This document shows, in pieces, positions 18,137 to 25,991 of a DNA stretch of 64,000 bases. The DNA is from Mixta sp031457955. Lineage in GTDB: Bacteria > Pseudomonadota > Gammaproteobacteria > Enterobacterales > Enterobacteriaceae. The translations under genes were made by a program, and so were the position numbers. The stretch covers positions 1-64,000 of the forward strand of contig NZ_JAVDXN010000009.1 in assembly GCF_031457955.1 (NCBI RefSeq). The letters run 5' to 3'. Within the stretch, counting starts at the first letter, position 1, and each line of letters starts with the position of its first letter. The notes beneath the pieces are model-generated. The model had not been told where the DNA came from. It was given only the letters and a program-made list of their open reading frames with translations, and searched no databases.

Positions 18137-19039
18137 TCAGGCAACCAGCTGCGCGGCCGGACGCACGCCCAGCGTATGACAAATGGCATAGCTCATTTCA
18201 GCGCGGTTTAGCGTATAGAAGTGGAAATCCTTTACCCCTTCACGGCTAAGAATCTTCACCATATCCATCGCCACGTTCGCACCGACCATTTTGCGCGTTT
18301 CAGGATCGTCATCCAGGCCAGCAAACATGCTGTTCATCCAGCCCGGCACACGTACGTTCGTCATGGTGGCGAAACGCTGTAGCTGCTTAAAGTTAGAAAC
18401 CGGTAAAATCCCTGGCACGATCTCGACATCAATGCCGGTGGCGACACAGCGGTCACGAAAACGCAGATAGCTTTCCACATCAAAGAAAAACTGGGTAATC
18501 GCGCGGTTGGCGCCCGCATCGATTTTACGTTTCAGGTTAATCAAATCCGCCTGCGCGCTTTTCGCTTCCGGGTGGACTTCAGGGTAAGCGGCGACGGAAA
18601 TATCGAAATCGCCCACCTCTTTCAGCAGCGCAACCAGATCGGTGGCATACATATCGGGCTTGCCGCCGCCCGGTGGCAGATCGCCACGTAGCGCCACGAT
18701 ATGCCGAATACCGTTGTTCCAGTAATCCTGAGCGATGGTGCGCAGCTCATCGCGCGTGGCGTCAACGCAGGTCAAATGCGGTGCCGCTTCCAGCCCGGTG
18801 CGCTCTTTAATGCCTTTAATAATTGAGTGGGTACGATCGCGTTCGCCGGAATTCGCGCCGTAGGTGACGGAAACGAATTTTGGCTTCAGGCTGCTAAGCC
18901 GATCAATAGAGCTCCATAGCGTTTCTTCCATTTCACTGGTACGCGGCGGAAAGAACTCAAAAGAAACATTAATCCGCCCGTTCAGTTCTGCCAGGCTCTG
19001 GTTCAGCGCTTCGCGCTGGTTGGCGTGAAAGAAACTCAT
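18137..19039 (-). CDS. metF: 5,10-methylenetetrahydrofolate reductase
   Basis: MetF is a FAD enzyme reducing methylene-THF to methyl-THF, the methyl donor for methionine synthesis. The 300-residue protein matches E. coli MetF (NVSFEFFPPRTSEMEETLW, then VTYGANSG, HLTCVDA and ITQFFFD). Its C-terminus is a few residues longer. A tandem array of MetJ operators lies about 50-80 bases upstream. It is separated from metL, its usual region partner in E. coli, by the secretion-lipase insert. Confidence 0.97.
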   Translation of the reverse strand: MSFFHANQREALNQSLAELNGRINVSFEFFPPRTSEMEETLWSSIDRLSSLKPKFVSVTYGANSGERDRTHSIIKGIKERTGLEAAPHLTCVDATRDELRTIAQDYWNNGIRHIVALRGDLPPGGGKPDMYATDLVALLKEVGDFDISVAAYPEVHPEAKSAQADLINLKRKIDAGANRAITQFFFDVESYLRFRDRCVATGIDVEIVPGILPVSNFKQLQRFATMTNVRVPGWMNSMFAGLDDDPETRKMVGANVAMDMVKILSREGVKDFHFYTLNRAEMSYAICHTLGVRPAAQLVA

Positions 19040-19090
19040 ATCCGCTTACCTTATCAATCGCTTAGGGGGATGGTGCGTCAACACCGCTCC

Positions 19091-19122
19091 AAACATCTAT
19101 ACGTTTAGACGTCTACATATCC
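19091..19122. promoter_or_regulatory. MetJ operator (tandem met boxes) of metF
   Basis: Four contiguous 8-bp boxes, including a perfect AGACGTCT at 19107-19114, flanked by AAACATCT, ATACGTTT and the weaker ACATATCC. Tandem 8-mers bound cooperatively by MetJ-SAM dimers are the hallmark of methionine operators. Confidence 0.85.
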
Positions 19123-19563
19123 ACAAGATGCTATCTGCTCAACTTTTTGTCAATCGAAAAGCTGTATCTGATCAATGAAATTCTTTCACGGCAACATGAA
19201 TAATTAACAACATTATCAGCAACCCTGTCGCCCATAAATATAAAGAAGGAATTTTCCTTATTAGCAAATTCCTAAAATTTAATTTCTTTCATTATTTTAA
19301 AGTGTTCGTTTAATTAAAAGAGATTGAATGTCCGATAGGAAATTTTTTATTGATCGTATCAAGAAAATAATTTAGATTGCATCAATGAACATTTTTCCAT
19401 CTGAGCATCAGCGATTAGCCATTGATAATGGTATAAAATTTCATAAGTAAAATTCACCACATTCATTTAGTCAATCACTGGGAAATTGATTGCCATTAAC
19501 ATTGCCACTATCCTCTATGGGCCTGTTTTCAACATGCAGATATAGCATCAGGGAAGAAGCAGC
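19123..19563. other. A+T-rich gene-free stretch upstream of the secretion operon
   Basis: About 440 bases without a supportable gene. The lines 19261-19380 have only about 22% G+C by hand count, far below the flanks. It should hold the secretion-operon promoter, but I cannot fix the -10 and -35 with confidence. Such A+T richness is typical of H-NS-bound foreign DNA in enterics (inference). Confidence 0.6.
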
Positions 19564-21291
19564 ATGCCAGCACTATCTGGGTTAACCTTCATCAGAAGTA
19601 TATTTAAAAACCATAAGAAATCACTGTGGTGTATAGCACTGTTCTCCGCAATTATTAACATAATGATATTGTCTCCATCTGTTTATATGCTGCAGGTATA
19701 TGACCGGGTATTACCATCGCGCAATGAAATGACCTTGATTATGCTAACCATTATCGTTGTTGGCATGTTAATCATTATCGCCTTTCTGGAATATTGCCGC
19801 AGCATGATCGCAATTTATGTCAGCGAAAAAATTGACTGCGATTTAAGTAATGCTGTATATCAGGCGGCTTTTGCCGCTAATATCAAGCAGCAAAATAAGG
19901 ATGCGTCCAATTATTTAAGCGATGTGACAACTATACGTCAGTTCTTTACAGGCAACGCCATTTTTGCCTTTCTGGATGCTCCCTGGTTTCCCTTTTTCAT
20001 CCTGGTTATCTTCTTTTTTAATCCCTGGCTTGGGCTTTTTTCGCTTGTAGGGTCGGGCTTATTGATCGCTCTGGCGGTGGTTAACCAGCAACTCACTAAA
20101 AAACCCTTAACGGAAGCGGGCAAAACCGCTTATCAATCGGCGAATATCGCCGGAACGAATTTACGCTACGCGGGTACTATCGAAGCGATGGGTATGCTGC
20201 CCGCTTTTCAGCGCCGCTGGTGGGCCTTGCATGAAAAGTTTATTCACTTACAGCAATGCGCCAGCGAATACAGCGGCCGCATAACCGCTTTAACACGTTT
20301 CACCCGCATGGCCTTACAGTCTCTGATTTTGGGCCTGGGGGGTTGGCTGGCGATTAGCGATCAGATCACGCCCGGTATGATGATTGCCGGTTCTATTCTG
20401 CTGGGCCGCGCGCTGGCACCGATAGAACAGCTTATTGGTGCCTGGAAGCAATGGGGAAATACGCAAAGCGCGCTGCTCCGGCTGGAGACACTGCTAACCC
20501 GCTATCCCGTCCCGGCGGAGAAAATGCGCTTTCCCGCTCCTCAGGGCAGGCTCTCCGTTGAGAACGTTTCGCTCCATGCGGCACAGGATGAAAACGTTCA
20601 TATTCTTGACCAAATTAGCTTCACGCTGGAGGCAGGAGATATTCTCGGCGTCATCGGTTCCAGCGCTTGCGGAAAAAGCACGCTTGCCCAGTTGCTGGTA
20701 GGGATACGGCCCGTTAGCAGCGGCGCAATCCGCATTGACGATGCCGATATCAACCACTGGGATCGGGCGCAGCTGGGGCCAGCTATCGGTTACCTATCAC
20801 AGGAGGTAGAGCTGTTCGCCGGCACTATTGCTGAGAATATTGCTCGCTTCGCCGATATTGATGCGGAACAGATGATTGAAGCGGCGAAAAAAGCAGGTAT
20901 CCATGAAATGATCCTCCGCCTGCCCGCTGGTTACGACACACCGTTAGGAAATGGCGGACTCGGATTATCAGGCGGTCAGAAACAGCGTATCGCCCTGGCG
21001 CGGGCGCTCTATGGTTCACCGAAGCTGCTGGTGCTGGATGAGCCTGACGCCAGCCTGGATGACACCGGCATGGTCGCGCTGGCGCAGGCGCTGGCCGCTT
21101 TGCGCAAAGAGAAAACAACTATCGTGCTGATCACCCACCGCAAGCAGCTGCTCTCGTTAACCAATAAATTGTTAATGATGCATAGCGGCAAGATTCAGCT
21201 GTTGGGTGAGACTCGCCGCGTGGTGCAAGAGCTAACAAAACAATTTGAAGCAGGAAAGAACATTAATCAAAACCAGCCCGCGCCGCATTAA
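19564..21291 (+). CDS. Type I secretion ABC transporter, PrtD/LipB family
   Basis: The inner-membrane ATPase of a type I secretion system that exports RTX proteins in one step. The 575-residue protein has an N-terminal membrane region with helices near 20-48, 56-76, 135-175 and 250-285, and a C-terminal nucleotide-binding domain: Walker A GSSACGKST (365-373), Q-loop YLSQE, signature LSGGQKQR (468-475), Walker B LLVLDEPDA and H-loop ITHRK. It has no C39 peptidase or C39-like domain, as usual for PrtD/LipB-type exporters of lipases, proteases and S-layer proteins. AGGGAAG precedes the ATG. It is the first gene of a three-gene export operon that ends beside the lipase-like gene. Confidence 0.92.
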   Translation: MPALSGLTFIRSIFKNHKKSLWCIALFSAIINIMILSPSVYMLQVYDRVLPSRNEMTLIMLTIIVVGMLIIIAFLEYCRSMIAIYVSEKIDCDLSNAVYQAAFAANIKQQNKDASNYLSDVTTIRQFFTGNAIFAFLDAPWFPFFILVIFFFNPWLGLFSLVGSGLLIALAVVNQQLTKKPLTEAGKTAYQSANIAGTNLRYAGTIEAMGMLPAFQRRWWALHEKFIHLQQCASEYSGRITALTRFTRMALQSLILGLGGWLAISDQITPGMMIAGSILLGRALAPIEQLIGAWKQWGNTQSALLRLETLLTRYPVPAEKMRFPAPQGRLSVENVSLHAAQDENVHILDQISFTLEAGDILGVIGSSACGKSTLAQLLVGIRPVSSGAIRIDDADINHWDRAQLGPAIGYLSQEVELFAGTIAENIARFADIDAEQMIEAAKKAGIHEMILRLPAGYDTPLGNGGLGLSGGQKQRIALARALYGSPKLLVLDEPDASLDDTGMVALAQALAALRKEKTTIVLITHRKQLLSLTNKLLMMHSGKIQLLGETRRVVQELTKQFEAGKNINQNQPAPH

Positions 21292-21320
21292 AATTTGTCA
21301 GCTAAAGGATTAGCTCTTCC

Positions 21321-22664
21321 ATGGATAAAATAGATCGTTCGAATACATTACTTTTATCAGGTGATGAGAAGAAAAGAGCAACAAATAAAGAGCATTACTT
21401 TCAATGGTTAGGTCTTGCCACTATTTTCGCAGGCTTCTTTGGTTTCTTGTTGTGGGCCGCCATCGCGCCTTTAGATAAAGGCGTCACCGCGCCAGGTACG
21501 GTAACGGTCACCGGTAATCGTAAAGCCATTCAGTCGCCGGGCAACGGCATCGTCGAAAAAGTCTGGGTTAAAGAGGGTAATATTGTTGAGGCTGGCGCTA
21601 CGCTGATTGAATTAAGCCGCACCCAGATTCAGGCGCGTTACGATCAATATCGTGATAAATATTTAACCGCGCTGGCGACTCACGCCAGGCTACAGGCAGA
21701 ACAGAGCGGCAGCGGTCAGCCTCAATTCCCGGCACTCCTGCTTAACGAAGCGTGGCGCGCCCAGGGCGATGCGATTATAGGGCTGCAACAAGCCCTGCTA
21801 CAGGCGCGTAGAGAGGCTTTAGCCAGCGAAATCAGCGTCAGCCAACATACGCTTACCGGCCTGCGCTATCAGACAGAGAGCCTGCAAAACTCACTGGCCC
21901 TACGGCGAAAACTCAACCTGAGTTTACAGCAACAGCTTGCTGATATGCGTCCACTGGCTAAGGAGAATTATCTACCGCGCAACCGCTATCGGGAACTGGA
22001 GAGACAGCAGCATGAAACAGAAAGCCAGATAGCGGAACTCAACGGGCAGATAAAAATTAACCGGGAAAAAATAAAAGAAACTGAACAGCATATTAAAAAA
22101 ATTGTGGCGGAATACCATAAAGATGTCAGTAACCAGTTAGCTAAAACCACAATAGACGTTGACGAACTACAAAAGAATATGGAGATTGCCCGTTACGATC
22201 TTGATAACACCCGAATAGTTGCTTCCACCTCAGGCACGGTAATGGCGCTTAATACGCTTACGCCGGGCAGCGTCCTTTCAACAGGCGAAACCCTGATGGA
22301 GATTGTTCCTCAGGACACGCCGCTTATTATCGAATCGCAGATTGGCCCGGAACTTATCGATAAAGTTTATGCAGGCCTGACGGTTAATATGATGTTTACC
22401 GCATTAAATCAAAATAAAACGCCGGTTATTCCAGGTTACGTCAAACTGGTGTCGCCTGACAGACTGGTAAATAAAAATAACGGTGAGCCTTACTATCACA
22501 TTCAGGTTGCCGTTTCTGAACAGGGTCGGCAACTGTTACAGAATGCGGATATACGACCTGGCATGCCGGTCAGCATATTGATAAAAACCGGCTCACGTTC
22601 CCTGCTGAGCTATCTGTTTAAGCCCGTTCTGGATCGCGTTCAGACGGCATTAACAGAGGAATAA
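21321..22664 (+). CDS. Type I secretion membrane-fusion protein, PrtE/LipC family
   Basis: The periplasmic adaptor linking the ABC transporter to the outer-membrane channel. The 447-residue protein has a cytoplasmic N-terminus, one transmembrane helix at about 31-50, a biotinyl/lipoyl-like segment (VTVTGNRKAIQSPGNGIVEKVWVKEG), a long coiled-coil hairpin (about 110-290), and the HlyD-family C-terminal beta domain (TLMEIVPQ, then PGMPVSILIKTG). It follows the ATPase gene after 29 bases, and its stop lies two bases before the next start, so the genes are co-transcribed. Confidence 0.92.
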   Translation: MDKIDRSNTLLLSGDEKKRATNKEHYFQWLGLATIFAGFFGFLLWAAIAPLDKGVTAPGTVTVTGNRKAIQSPGNGIVEKVWVKEGNIVEAGATLIELSRTQIQARYDQYRDKYLTALATHARLQAEQSGSGQPQFPALLLNEAWRAQGDAIIGLQQALLQARREALASEISVSQHTLTGLRYQTESLQNSLALRRKLNLSLQQQLADMRPLAKENYLPRNRYRELERQQHETESQIAELNGQIKINREKIKETEQHIKKIVAEYHKDVSNQLAKTTIDVDELQKNMEIARYDLDNTRIVASTSGTVMALNTLTPGSVLSTGETLMEIVPQDTPLIIESQIGPELIDKVYAGLTVNMMFTALNQNKTPVIPGYVKLVSPDRLVNKNNGEPYYHIQVAVSEQGRQLLQNADIRPGMPVSILIKTGSRSLLSYLFKPVLDRVQTALTEE

Positions 22665-22666
22665 TC

Positions 22667-24031
22667 ATGAACACAAAAATCATCGGCTCATTCCTTTTTT
22701 ATGCGTTATGTAGCCTGCCTGCACATGCATTAAGCATGGTTGATATTTATGCCCTCGCACAACAAAAAGACCCTGCCATTCAGGCTGCAATGCAGGAAAA
22801 ACTTGCCGGGGAAGAAGATGTCAATATTGGCCGGGCAGGATTGCTGCCTACCGTTTCCCTTTCATGGCAAAGCGGCTTAAAAAACTGGCAAACCAGTGAA
22901 ACAGAGCAGAGCAAAGGATTATTCAGCAAGGAAACGCACCGGGTCACCACCCGAAGACAATATCAGTCACAAAGCGGTTCAATTATGCTGAAGCAACCTC
23001 TGTTTAATTATCAGGCATGGGCAGGTTACCAGAAGGGAAAAGCACAATCGCTGATGTCAGAGGCTAACTGGCGCGCCAGCTTTATGGATCTGGCGGTCAG
23101 AGTGATCAACCGTTATCTGGACGTGATGGCCGCGCAGGATAAAGTCATGCTGGTTGATGAACAGCAGGCAGCATATCGTCAACAGCTCAGACAAAACCAA
23201 TTGATGCTGGATTCAGGCGAAGGGACGATTACAGAGGTAATAGAAACGGAGTCTCGCCTGTCGCTTTCAGCAGCGGAACGGATGGTAGCGCTGGATGAGT
23301 TGTCGGCTGCGCAACATGAGCTGGAAAGCTTGATTGGGCAGCGTATCGAGTCGCTTTCCCAGCTTGATCGATTAACGCCGGGAAATTTTCAGCCGATCGC
23401 GTTGGTTCCGGCAGGTTTTGAGCAGTGGCAACAGCTTGCGCTTCAGGATAATGCTGAGCTGGCGGTATCCCGACAGCAGCTAAGAGTGAATCATTATCAA
23501 ACCGAACAGCAGCGCGCGGGCTTTTTCCCACAGGTCGAGCTGTATGCTTCACACACTATTAATCACTCCTCCAGTGACAGTACGATTAACCAACGTCACC
23601 AGACAAATAGTATCGGCATTCAGTTAAATTATGCTCTGTTTACTGGCGGACAGAGTAGCGCAACATTAAGGCAGTCCAGCGCTTTATATAATAAAAGTAA
23701 ATTTGAACTGGAAAAAGATACCCAGACTGCCCTTAATAACCTGCACATTTTTTTCAATCGATGCCATAACGCACAGCAGCGCCTGACGGCCTACCAACAG
23801 GCGGTTCAATCCGCCACGCTACAGATAAAAGCGGTTCAGCAAGGCATTATCGCAGGCATGCGGACTAATCTTGATCTGCTTAATGCTGAGCGTCAATTAT
23901 TTAATGCCCGTCTCGATCTGGAAAATGAGAAATATAATTATCTCCGCGCCAGGGTAAAGCTGCTTTACCATTCTGGACAGCTGGCGCCAGATAAGATGGC
24001 CGAAATAGCGGGCTACTTCACCAGGCAATAG
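22667..24031 (+). CDS. Type I secretion outer-membrane channel, TolC/PrtF family
   Basis: A 454-residue TolC-like protein forming the outer-membrane exit duct. It has a signal peptide (MNTKIIGSFLFYALCSLPAHA, cleavage probably after AHA), two outer-membrane-efflux repeats rich in helical heptads, and the TolC-type LNYALFTGGQ and AGMRTNLDLLNAERQLF motifs in the second repeat. It is dedicated to this operon and not the general housekeeping TolC, which lies elsewhere in enterics. The start AGGAATAATCATG is two bases after the adaptor gene. Confidence 0.92.
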   Translation: MNTKIIGSFLFYALCSLPAHALSMVDIYALAQQKDPAIQAAMQEKLAGEEDVNIGRAGLLPTVSLSWQSGLKNWQTSETEQSKGLFSKETHRVTTRRQYQSQSGSIMLKQPLFNYQAWAGYQKGKAQSLMSEANWRASFMDLAVRVINRYLDVMAAQDKVMLVDEQQAAYRQQLRQNQLMLDSGEGTITEVIETESRLSLSAAERMVALDELSAAQHELESLIGQRIESLSQLDRLTPGNFQPIALVPAGFEQWQQLALQDNAELAVSRQQLRVNHYQTEQQRAGFFPQVELYASHTINHSSSDSTINQRHQTNSIGIQLNYALFTGGQSSATLRQSSALYNKSKFELEKDTQTALNNLHIFFNRCHNAQQRLTAYQQAVQSATLQIKAVQQGIIAGMRTNLDLLNAERQLFNARLDLENEKYNYLRARVKLLYHSGQLAPDKMAEIAGYFTRQ

Positions 24032-24089
24032 CTGTTTCGCGGCAAAAAGAGTTTTCAAAAGTCACAGCGCAAAATAATTATTCATTATT

Positions 24090-24145
24090 ATCGGTCGTTT
24101 TTATCAGCGGCCGATCTTCTTTACCGTTATTACCAGCGGTAATAA
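24090..24145 (+). terminator. Paired hairpins between the channel gene and the lipase gene
   Basis: Hairpin A (24090-24115; arms ATCGGTCG / CGGCCGAT with one G-U pair) is followed by CTTCTTT, a modest T-rich tail. Hairpin B (24127-24145; TTATTACC / GGTAATAA, three-base loop) has no T run. They may partly terminate the export operon or protect the lipase mRNA 5' end, allowing different expression levels for exporter and substrate. This is inference from structure. Confidence 0.45.
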
Positions 24146-24199
24146 ACCGTCCTTAATGAAAAGGGCTTTTAAATAAACACGATAGCAAAAGGATTATAA

Positions 24200-25957
24200 A
24201 TGGCTATTTTTGACTACCAGGGATCACAGAATAAATCATTAATTAGTGATGCCTTAACGCTGAACGCTTACAGCACGGAGCTGGCAGGTTTTACTTTAGA
24301 TAAATCATTTCAGCAACGTAGCGAGGAAAGCGGCTGGAAAGTTTTGAATGCAGAGGATTTATCCTACACGGGCGCGTTTGACCAGCACAATATTTTCAGT
24401 GGAGAGAATGCTTTTTACTGGTCAGCGCAGGTAAACGTTTTTGGTAAATATAATGAAGCAGGAGAATTAGTCTCTATTGGTGTTTGCTATTGGGGAACGG
24501 GCGATGTTAAAGACTCACCTAACGCCGATGCAAATACACAGCAAGATGGTCTGCACGATATTCTCATCGCGCTGAGCAGTGAATTTACCGAAAGTTATGT
24601 ATCAAACGCTTTTGGCGATCTGTTAAGCTGCGTTGCCCGCTTTGCCACAGAAAATGGGCTTACCGGCAAAGATGTTCTGTTCAGTGGCATGAGTCTTGGC
24701 GGGATGGCGGTGAACAGCACGGCGATGGCCTCGGCAAATAATGAGTGGGACGGTTTTTATGAAGACGCTAACTATATTGCCATCTCCTCGCCTGTCCAGA
24801 ATACCGCTGATGATAAAGTCCTGAATCTTGGTTGCGAAAACGATCCTGTCTATCGCGCAATGGAAGGTACAACCGTTAACTTCCCTGATTCTTTATTTGT
24901 TCATGACAAGCCGCTGGAGAGCTGTGTTAATAATCTGGTGATATTTAATGATTATTATGCTTCCGAAGATTTCACCATATTTTCGATTGCGGGTCAGATG
25001 TGGGGAGCATGGGCAGGACATGATGCCGTTAACTATGTAGAGGGTTTACAAAGCGTTCTTAATTCCATTTATTATAATTTTACCGATAAAGACTCTACGG
25101 TTATTGTTTCCCGCATGTCAGATGAAATGCGAGCAACCACCTGGGTAAAAGACCTCAACCACTTCGCTGAAGCTCATGAAGGCCCGACCTTTATTCTTGG
25201 CTCAGAAAAAGCTGACCTGATTGAGGGCGGTAAGGGTATGGATTATCTGGAGGGCTTTGGCGGTAATGATATCTTCAGGGACGCAGGCGGCTTTAATGCA
25301 ATTGATGGCGGCGCTGGCTACGATCTGTTTGATCTGCAGGGCGAAATCAGCAAAACCTCTATTGCTCACCTGGGCGGCGGCACCTTAGCGATTAAAGGTG
25401 CCGATGGCGGCGTAACCATCATGAATAACGTCGAAGCGATAAAAGAAACCTACTGGTTCCTTTTCCAGGACAAATATATTACCTATGACGTGACCAGCGA
25501 AGGCCTGGCCGTGGACGGCAAAATCGCCCTTAACTATGCCAACTCGGTTCATGGCAGCGAACAAAAATCCAGTGAGATCTTCGCGCCGGAAAACGGCGGG
25601 TTCTACACCAACCAGACCAGTTGGCTGGTCGGTACCGGTCAGGACACCACCATGCACGGCTCAACCAGCAGCGATGTGTTTGTTTGTCAGGGGGGCAATG
25701 ACACCATTTATACCCATGGTGGTGACGATACTATCCTGTTCGCCAGTGAGAATATTGGTAACAACACCGTTTATGGTTTCGGTAAGGACGATAAACTGGC
25801 CTTTATGGGCAACAAAGAAATTACCGCCAACGGTAACTATCTCGATTACCTCACTGAGTGTGAAGAGGGTGTGCAGTTTACCTGCGACGGGGGCAGCGTC
25901 CTGCTTGTGGGCCTGACGCTCGATCAGGTGCATGAAAGTCAGTTCGTGCTGGCATAA
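24200..25957 (+). CDS. RTX lipase-like protein, divergent family I.3, type I secretion substrate
   Basis: A 585-residue protein resembling family I.3 lipases such as Serratia LipA. There is no signal peptide. A nucleophile elbow GMSLG (163-167) holds the presumed Ser165, Asp215 lies in ENDPV and His274 in WAGHDAVNY, positions corresponding to the known triad. Glycine-rich calcium-binding repeats follow (GGKGMDYLE 343-351, GFGGNDIFR, GGAGYDLFD, then GGNDTIYTH and GGDDTILF), and the C-terminus ends in a hydrophobic FVLA typical of type I secretion signals. Odd points: GHSLG is GMSLG, the usual FRGT is YWGT, repeats are few, and there are seven cysteines where the classical family has none. AAGGA lies six bases before ATG. 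Enzyme activity is not certain. Confidence 0.87.
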   Translation: MAIFDYQGSQNKSLISDALTLNAYSTELAGFTLDKSFQQRSEESGWKVLNAEDLSYTGAFDQHNIFSGENAFYWSAQVNVFGKYNEAGELVSIGVCYWGTGDVKDSPNADANTQQDGLHDILIALSSEFTESYVSNAFGDLLSCVARFATENGLTGKDVLFSGMSLGGMAVNSTAMASANNEWDGFYEDANYIAISSPVQNTADDKVLNLGCENDPVYRAMEGTTVNFPDSLFVHDKPLESCVNNLVIFNDYYASEDFTIFSIAGQMWGAWAGHDAVNYVEGLQSVLNSIYYNFTDKDSTVIVSRMSDEMRATTWVKDLNHFAEAHEGPTFILGSEKADLIEGGKGMDYLEGFGGNDIFRDAGGFNAIDGGAGYDLFDLQGEISKTSIAHLGGGTLAIKGADGGVTIMNNVEAIKETYWFLFQDKYITYDVTSEGLAVDGKIALNYANSVHGSEQKSSEIFAPENGGFYTNQTSWLVGTGQDTTMHGSTSSDVFVCQGGNDTIYTHGGDDTILFASENIGNNTVYGFGKDDKLAFMGNKEITANGNYLDYLTECEEGVQFTCDGGSVLLVGLTLDQVHESQFVLA

Positions 25958-25990
25958 AAACAACGGGTGGCGCAGGCCACCCGTTTTAAC
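25956..25990. terminator. Bidirectional terminator between the lipase gene and metL
   Basis: The stem ACGGGTGGC / GCCACCCGT with a GCAG loop (25963-25984) is flanked by an A run on the left and TTTT on the right. It serves convergent lipase and metL transcripts. Confidence 0.85.
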
Positions 25991-25991
25991 A

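Noticed and set aside
18137..25990. Prophage or transposon carrying the secretion genes
   Set aside because: No integrase, transposase, terminal repeats or tRNA target could be found, so only an insertion of unknown mechanism is claimed.
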